Origin: RGVT01 sp037129475 | GTDB lineage: Bacteria > Planctomycetota > Planctomycetia > Pirellulales > UBA1268 | DNA length: 6,629 bases | Assembly (NCBI GenBank): GCA_037129475.1 | Contig: JBAXUY010000152.1 | Coordinates: forward strand, 1 to 6,629 | Direction of reading: 5' to 3' | In this document: positions 1-3,876 of the stretch, in pieces | How positions within the stretch are numbered: position 1 is the first letter of the stretch | Layout of the letters: every line of letters starts with the position of its first letter | Notes under the pieces: model-generated | Told to the model about the DNA's origin: nothing | Databases searched by the model: none | The model's input: only the letters and a program-made list of their open reading frames with translations | Position numbers and translations under genes: made by a program

Positions 1-727
1 GTGCGTCGGGGATCTGCTTGGCGATCACCCGGCGGATCTTCGCGAGCTCCTGCATCAGATTGGCCTGCGTCTGCAGACGGCCGGCGGTGTCGATGATGCA
101 CACGTCGAAGCCTCCTTCCAGGGCACGGGCGACGGCCCGGTGGGCGACGCTCGCCGGATCGCTGCCGGCCTCGCCGCGAACCAGTTCCGCCCCGAGGCGT
201 TCGGCCCACATCGCCAGTTGCTCGACCGCGGCGGCTCGAAACGTGTCGCCGGCCCCGAGCACCACCCGCCGGCCCTCCTTCACGAAGCGGTTGGCGAGTT
301 TCGCGATCGACGTGGTCTTGCCGGAACCGTTCACGCCGGTGACGAGGATCACCGTCGGGCCGGTGCCGACGACGGCGAGACCCGTGCCGTTGGCCCGCAG
401 CCGCTCGAGCAGCTGACGCCGGATCGAGTCGACGACTGCGTCGGGGTCCACGACGCGGGCCCGCTGCCGCTCCCGCACGTCGGCCACGATCGCCTCGGCG
501 GCTCCGGGCCCCATGTCGGTGCGGACCAGCGCCCCCCGCAACTCCTCGAGAAAGGCATCGTCGACCAGCCGCCCTTCCCGCTTGAAGAGGTCGCGCACGT
601 CGGTGCCGAGCACCTGCGCGGTTTTGGAGAGTCCGGCCCGCAGCCGGTCGAGCAGCCCGCGGCGCTCGGGCGGCGGTACCGTGGGCTCCGTCTCGTCCGC
701 CTTGCGACCGAATCCGAAGATGGCCAT
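1..727 (-). CDS. ftsY: Signal recognition particle receptor FtsY, 3' end outside window
   Basis: FtsY is the SRP receptor GTPase: it docks SRP-bound ribosomes at the inner membrane for co-translational insertion. The first 242 residues are visible. Residues 21-41 resemble the amphipathic membrane-targeting helix at the start of the N domain (GLLDRLRAGLSKTAQVLG). The G domain shows the P-loop GVNGSGKTT (131-139), GDTFRAAA (160-167), GSDPASVA of the SRP GTPase insertion, and the G3 motif DTAGR (213-217), followed by NLMQEL. The TKLDG and C-terminal motifs would lie left of base 1, probably about 70 residues. The start is ATG at 727, with GGAG at 737-740 nine bases upstream and the nusB stop 14 bp away. 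Only about 20 residues precede the N domain, so the long acidic A domain of E. coli FtsY (497 aa) is absent. P-loop and N-domain character exclude Ffh, whose protein starts differently and carries an M domain. Confidence 0.95.
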   Translation of the reverse strand, partial: MAIFGFGRKADETEPTVPPPERRGLLDRLRAGLSKTAQVLGTDVRDLFKREGRLVDDAFLEELRGALVRTDMGPGAAEAIVADVRERQRARVVDPDAVVDSIRRQLLERLRANGTGLAVVGTGPTVILVTGVNGSGKTTSIAKLANRFVKEGRRVVLGAGDTFRAAAVEQLAMWAERLGAELVRGEAGSDPASVAHRAVARALEGGFDVCIIDTAGRLQTQANLMQELAKIRRVIAKQIPDA

Positions 728-741
728 CGAGCGTGTCTCCG

Positions 742-1167
742 TCAGTGCGCCGGTGTCGTCACGCCGCGGTCGGCGAGCAGCCGCCCGAGGACGCCCGCCA
801 CGAACCGGGCGGAGTCGGCGGTGCCGTAGCGTTTGGCCAGTTCGATCGCCTCGTCGACCGCCACCGGACCGGGAACGTCGCCGTGGAACAGTTCGAACGT
901 CGCCATGCGGAGGATCGCGCGGTCGGTGGCGGGCATCCGGGCCACGCGCCAGTTGTCGGCGCGACCGTCGAGCAGCGCGTCGAGTTCGCCCCGACGCTCC
1001 CGGACACCGGCCACGAGGCCCTTGGCAAACCCCGCCAGGCCCGGGTGCCCGAGCCGAGCCTCGATGAACCGTTCGACGTCGCCGACGACCGTCGCCGGAT
1101 TCATGTCGAGGCGATAGAGCGCCTGGATCGCGATCTCACGGGCGCGGCTGCGGCGGGGTGTCTTCAC
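742..1167 (-). CDS. nusB: Transcription antitermination factor NusB
   Basis: NusB binds boxA RNA together with NusE (ribosomal protein S10). It keeps RNA polymerase processive on rRNA operons, in part against Rho. The 141-residue protein matches the usual all-helical single-domain length (E. coli 139). It shows the arginine-rich start RRSRAREIAIQALYRLD (5-21), the central NWRVARMPATDRAILRMA (72-89) and the C-terminal AVDEAIELAKRYG (103-115) with SARFVAGVLGRL (119-130). Residue 124 is Ala where most NusB proteins, as I recall them, have Asn (F-V-N-G-V-L). The start codon is GTG at 1167, chosen because the family's arginine-rich motif begins just after it. The upstream ribosome site is weak (GAG at 1173-1175, five bases away), so translation may depend on coupling to ribH, which ends 22 bp upstream. 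The ribH-nusB adjacency is common in bacteria. Confidence 0.95.
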   Translation of the reverse strand: MKTPRRSRAREIAIQALYRLDMNPATVVGDVERFIEARLGHPGLAGFAKGLVAGVRERRGELDALLDGRADNWRVARMPATDRAILRMATFELFHGDVPGPVAVDEAIELAKRYGTADSARFVAGVLGRLLADRGVTTPAH

Positions 1168-1189
1168 GGTGTCTCGGGTCGATGGACGT

Positions 1190-1702
1190 TCAGGGTGTCA
1201 GCGCGGCGAGGAGCGAGATCATTTCGAGCGCCGCCGTCGCACACTCCGCCCCTTTGTTTCCTGCAAACCCGTCGGTCGGTCCGCCGGCTGCTCGGGCGAG
1301 GGCCTGGGCGAGCGTGTCACAGGTGAGCACGCCGAACGGTATGGGCAGGCCATGGCGGCGGGCCGTCTGTTCGATCCCCTGCCCCACGGCGGTGGCGATG
1401 TGCCGGTCGTGCGACGTTTCGCCCCGGATGATCGCTCCCAGGCAGATGACGGCGGCCTGGCCGCCGCCTGCCGCGAGCCGATCGGCCGCGAGCGGCAACT
1501 CGAACGCGCCGGGCACCCATGCGACGTCGATCCGATCGCGCGGTACGCCGCCGGCCGCGAGCGCGAACAGCGCGCCGTCGAGCAGGCGGCCCGTCACGGT
1601 TTCGTTGTAGCGCGACACGACGACGGCCACGCGCCGAGTCCCGAGGGCGGCCCGCACGTCGGCAGTGCCCCGCCATGTCCTGCCCACCGGAAGCGTCTCC
1701 AT
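1190..1702 (-). CDS. ribH: 6,7-dimethyl-8-ribityllumazine synthase
   Basis: This cytosolic enzyme joins 5-amino-6-ribitylamino-uracil with 3,4-dihydroxy-2-butanone 4-phosphate to make the direct precursor of riboflavin. The 170-residue protein shows SRYNETVTGRLLDGAL (30-45), where Tyr32 sits at the usual aromatic substrate-stacking position. It also has VPGAFELPLAA (63-73), IRGETSHDRHI (92-102) with His98 at the catalytic histidine position, and FGVLTCDTLAQAL (123-135). Arg137 and Lys150 align with the phosphate-contact Arg and the Lys of the GNKGAE motif. The loop between them (GGPTDGFAGNKG) is about five residues longer than in B. subtilis RibH. The ATG at 1702 is preferred over an in-frame ATG at 1741, which lies inside rho and would add 13 residues unlike the family. 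AGGG at 1708-1711 precedes the chosen start. The gene starts 7 bp after the rho stop. No FMN riboswitch is visible, and the gap leaves no room for one. Confidence 0.95.
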   Translation of the reverse strand: METLPVGRTWRGTADVRAALGTRRVAVVVSRYNETVTGRLLDGALFALAAGGVPRDRIDVAWVPGAFELPLAADRLAAGGGQAAVICLGAIIRGETSHDRHIATAVGQGIEQTARRHGLPIPFGVLTCDTLAQALARAAGGPTDGFAGNKGAECATAALEMISLLAALTP

Positions 1703-1712
1703 GGCGGCCCTA
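1700..1712 (-). promoter_or_regulatory. rho stop / ribH ribosome binding site and start
   Basis: The rho stop TAG (1712-1710) runs directly into GG, so the stop supplies part of an AGGG ribosome site (1711-1708) five bases before the ribH ATG (1702-1700). A ribosome finishing rho would sit on the ribH start region, which suggests translational coupling. This also decides the ribH start at 1702. Confidence 0.6.
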
Positions 1713-3104
1713 CGACTTGAGGCTCGCCAGGAACTCGGCATTCGACTTCGTCTTTCCGAGCCGGTTGACGAGCAGCTCCATGGCGTCGGTCGGATTCATC
1801 TCGCCGAGAACACGCCGCAGCACGCAGATGCGCCGATATTCGTCGGGCTCGAGCAGCATCTCCTCGCGGCGTGTGCCGGAGCGGTTGATGTCCATGGCCG
1901 GATAGATCCGCTTGTCGACCAGCCTCCGGTCGAGCACGATCTCGAGGTTGCCCGTGCCCTTGAACTCCTCGAAGATCACGTCGTCCATCTTGCTGCCGGT
2001 ATCGACGAGCGCCGTGGCGATGATCGTCAGCGACCCGCCCTCCTCGACCTTGCGGGCGCTGCCGAAGAACCGCTTCGGCCGTTGCAGGGCGTTGGAATCG
2101 ACGCCGCCGGAGAGGATCTTGCCGGAGTTGGGCACTTCCGAATTCCAGGCCCGGGCCAGCCGCGTGATCGAATCGAGGAAGATGACGACATCGCGGCCGT
2201 ATTCGACGAGCCGCTTGGCCTTCTCGATCACCATCTCCGCCACCTGGACATGGCGGCTGGCGTTCTCGTCGAACGTGGAGCTGATCACCTCGCAGCTCGG
2301 CCCCTTCACCTGCCGCTCCATGTCGGTGACCTCCTCGGGCCGCTCGTCGATGAGCAGCATGAAGACGTAGGCCTCCGGATAGTTCTCGAGCACGGCCCGG
2401 GCCATCTTCTGCATGAGGATCGTCTTGCCGGCCCGGGGCGGACTCACGATCAGCCCGCGCTGGCCGAAGCCGATCGGCACGACGAGATCGATCACCCGCG
2501 TGGAGAGCTCTTCGGCCGTGGTCTCCATCACGATGCGTTCGTCGGGATGCAACGGCGTGAGCTCGTCGAAGAACACCCGCGACGAGAGCTTGGCGGGATC
2601 CTCGCCGTTGATCGCCTCCACGCGCAGCAGTGCGAAGTAGCGCTCGCTCTCCTTCGGCGGACGGATCTGACCGGCCACGCTCATCCCGTTGCGCAGGCCG
2701 AACCGGCGGATCTGGCTCGGCGAGACGTAGATGTCGTCGGGGCACGAGAGGTAGTGGTAATCGGGACTCCGCAGGAATCCGAAGCCGTCCGGCAGAATCT
2801 CCAGCGTCCCTTCGCCGAACATCAGCCCGTTGAGCTTCACCCGCTCCTTGAGGATCCGGAACACCAGATCCTGCCGTTTGGTGCCGGTGATGTCGCCGAT
2901 CTCCTCCTTGCGGGCGAGCTCGATGAGTTCCGCCATCGAGAGCTTCTGCAGGGCGGAGATGTGCGTGTCGCCCTTCTTGAGCGACTCGTAGCGGTCGGCG
3001 GCCTCCTGGTCGTCGAGTTTCACCTCCTCGGCGATCTCCTCGGCGATCGACATCGGCTCGCGCTCGAGCACGTCGTCAGGGTGGTCGGGGTCGGTGGGGG
3101 GCAT
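1710..3104 (-). CDS. rho: Transcription termination factor Rho
   Basis: Rho is a hexameric RNA-dependent ATPase and translocase that loads on C-rich nascent RNA and releases transcripts from RNA polymerase. In the 464-residue form, residues 1-50 are a short acidic extension. Residues 55-90 are the Rho N helical domain. Residues 97-165 are the cold-shock-like RNA-binding domain with DGFGFLR (106-112) and DDIYVSPSQIRRF (123-135). The ATPase has Walker A SPPRAGKT (221-228), LLIDERPEEV (250-259) and Walker B VVIFLD (306-311). The RNA-gripping loop is around SGGVDSNALQRPKRFFG (332-348), and NRSGTR (407-412) carries the arginine finger. All key residues look intact. It is longer than E. coli Rho (419 aa) because of the N-terminal extension. 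The start is ATG at 3104, because GAGG at 3111-3114 lies six bases upstream. A TTG at 3149 has only pyrimidines upstream, and the internal ATG at 3053 has a poorer site. Confidence 0.98.
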   Translation of the reverse strand: MPPTDPDHPDDVLEREPMSIAEEIAEEVKLDDQEAADRYESLKKGDTHISALQKLSMAELIELARKEEIGDITGTKRQDLVFRILKERVKLNGLMFGEGTLEILPDGFGFLRSPDYHYLSCPDDIYVSPSQIRRFGLRNGMSVAGQIRPPKESERYFALLRVEAINGEDPAKLSSRVFFDELTPLHPDERIVMETTAEELSTRVIDLVVPIGFGQRGLIVSPPRAGKTILMQKMARAVLENYPEAYVFMLLIDERPEEVTDMERQVKGPSCEVISSTFDENASRHVQVAEMVIEKAKRLVEYGRDVVIFLDSITRLARAWNSEVPNSGKILSGGVDSNALQRPKRFFGSARKVEEGGSLTIIATALVDTGSKMDDVIFEEFKGTGNLEIVLDRRLVDKRIYPAMDINRSGTRREEMLLEPDEYRRICVLRRVLGEMNPTDAMELLVNRLGKTKSNAEFLASLKS

Positions 3105-3179
3105 GGAGAACCTCGGGAACGCCCACGGCAGGAACGGGCGAACGATCAACGGGGAGGAGAAAACCGGATGGGCGGACCG
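3105..3179 (-). promoter_or_regulatory. coaE-rho spacer: rho leader with C-rich, G-poor tract and strong ribosome site
   Basis: This is the only intergenic space over 25 bp. On the transcribed sense strand, the 44 bases at 3170-3127 contain 19 C, 15 T, 8 G and 2 A, a clear C-over-G imbalance of the kind Rho loading sites show. GAGG at 3114-3111 is the ribosome site that fixes the rho start. I see no strong hairpin followed by a T-run, so there is no intrinsic terminator for coaE. Autogenous control of rho by Rho-dependent termination in its leader is known in E. coli; its application here is inference from composition only. Confidence 0.4.
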
Positions 3180-3866
3180 TCACGGCGGGCCGAAGTCGAC
3201 CGCACGTCCCGCTGTCCGTCGGGGCCCGAGCAGCGCATCCACGATGCGATCGACTTGGAGCTCAGTATAGGTCAGGTCGCCCGAGGTATCCACGGCGAAC
3301 GTGTTTTCCGGACCAGCTGCCGCGGAACGTCCGGGCAATCGACCACGCCGGGTGGATTCCCAGGCAGCCTCGCGCGCCGCCTGCTGGGCGGGACTGATGC
3401 CGCGGCGGGCGAGACGCTCCCGCCTGACGGTATCCTCACAATCGACCTTCACCACGTGATCGCATGCCGCGTCCCACCCCGCCCGCTCCAGGAGGGGTAC
3501 GTCGAGCACGACGAGCGTGTCAGACCCGCCAGAGCGCTGCTCCGCCTGCCGCACGGCGGCGAGCGTCCGTTCGATCCGCCGATGCACGCGGGGATGCACG
3601 ATCGCCTCGAGATCCGCGAGCGCGGCGGCATGGACGGGCGAGGGCCCGAACACGCGCGTGGCCAGCCAGCCCCGATCGACGTGGCCCTCCCCGGTCAGCA
3701 CGTCGGAGCCGAAACGTGCGACGAGTTCCGCCTGCACATCGGGCTCCTCGAGCACCTCATGGGCGATCGCATCGGCATCGACGATGCGGGCGCCGCGTTC
3801 GGCGAACCTTCGCGCCACGGTCGATTTGCCGGCGCCGATCCTGCCGATGATGCCGATCGTGATCAT
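3180..3866 (-). CDS. coaE: Dephospho-CoA kinase
   Basis: CoaE performs the last step of coenzyme A synthesis, ATP-dependent phosphorylation of the 3'-hydroxyl of dephospho-CoA ribose, in the cytosol. The 228-residue protein is a P-loop kinase. It shows IIGRIGAGKSTV (6-17), DADAIAHEVL (30-39) with the conserved acidic pair, HPRVHRRI (91-98), LDVPLLERAGWD (121-132), and the lid start RRGISPAQQAAREAAWES (154-171). The Gln I expect in REAAQES is Trp169. The following stretch to residue 190 does not show the usual Lys/Arg and Ala-Asp pattern before DTSG (193-196), and it is several residues longer than expected (E. coli CoaE is 206 aa). The frame stays open, so I do not call it a pseudogene. The ATG at 3866 is placed two residues before the first beta strand. 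An in-frame ATG at 3908 lies inside polA and would add 14 residues foreign to the family. It follows the polA stop by 7 bp. Confidence 0.93.
   Translation of the reverse strand: MITIGIIGRIGAGKSTVARRFAERGARIVDADAIAHEVLEEPDVQAELVARFGSDVLTGEGHVDRGWLATRVFGPSPVHAAALADLEAIVHPRVHRRIERTLAAVRQAEQRSGGSDTLVVLDVPLLERAGWDAACDHVVKVDCEDTVRRERLARRGISPAQQAAREAAWESTRRGRLPGRSAAAGPENTFAVDTSGDLTYTELQVDRIVDALLGPRRTAGRAVDFGPP
3264..3292 (-). promoter_or_regulatory. Candidate sigma70-type promoter for rho inside coaE
   Basis: Reading the minus strand, TGGATA (3292-3287; four of six match TTGACA) is followed by exactly 17 bases and TATACT (3269-3264; five of six match TATAAT). Transcription would start near 3257 and give a leader of about 150 bases before the rho ATG. 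The site lies in coaE codons for the segment VDTSGDLTYTELQ. It is a weak prediction: one such -10 hexamer is not improbable in a window of this size, although the paired -35 and ideal spacing help. Confidence 0.3.
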
Positions 3867-3876
3867 GGGCCACCTA
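3864..3876 (-). promoter_or_regulatory. polA stop / coaE ribosome binding site and start
   Basis: The polA stop TAG (3876-3874) contributes to AGGTGG (3875-3870), three bases before the coaE ATG (3866-3864). The layout TAG, seven bases, ATG is identical to the rho-ribH junction. It supports the short coaE start and suggests translational coupling. The spacing of the purine run to the ATG is on the short side. Confidence 0.5.

Noticed and set aside
1703..1741. Upstream ATG for ribH inside rho
   Set aside because: The extra 13 residues resemble out-of-frame rho sequence and not RibH. The ATG at 1702 gives the usual N-terminus and coupling layout.
1594..2745. Minus-strand open frame of 383 codons overlapping rho
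   Set aside because: It is another reading frame of the rho coding sequence. The translation is arginine/alanine rich without family motifs, and Rho is intact in its own frame.
3105..3149. Upstream TTG start for rho, adding 15 residues
   Set aside because: The bases before it are a pyrimidine tract (CTCCTCCCC) with no ribosome site, whereas the ATG at 3104 has GAGG six bases upstream.
3105..3180. Intrinsic terminator between coaE and rho
   Set aside because: There is a short T-run (GGTTTTC), but no GC-rich stem directly before it that would form a terminator hairpin.
3297..3362. Pair of compensating frameshifts in coaE as the cause of the odd segment
   Set aside because: I translated the other two frames through this stretch, and neither restores the expected Gln, Lys/Arg and Ala-Asp pattern. 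The reading frame is open and rejoins DTSG normally.
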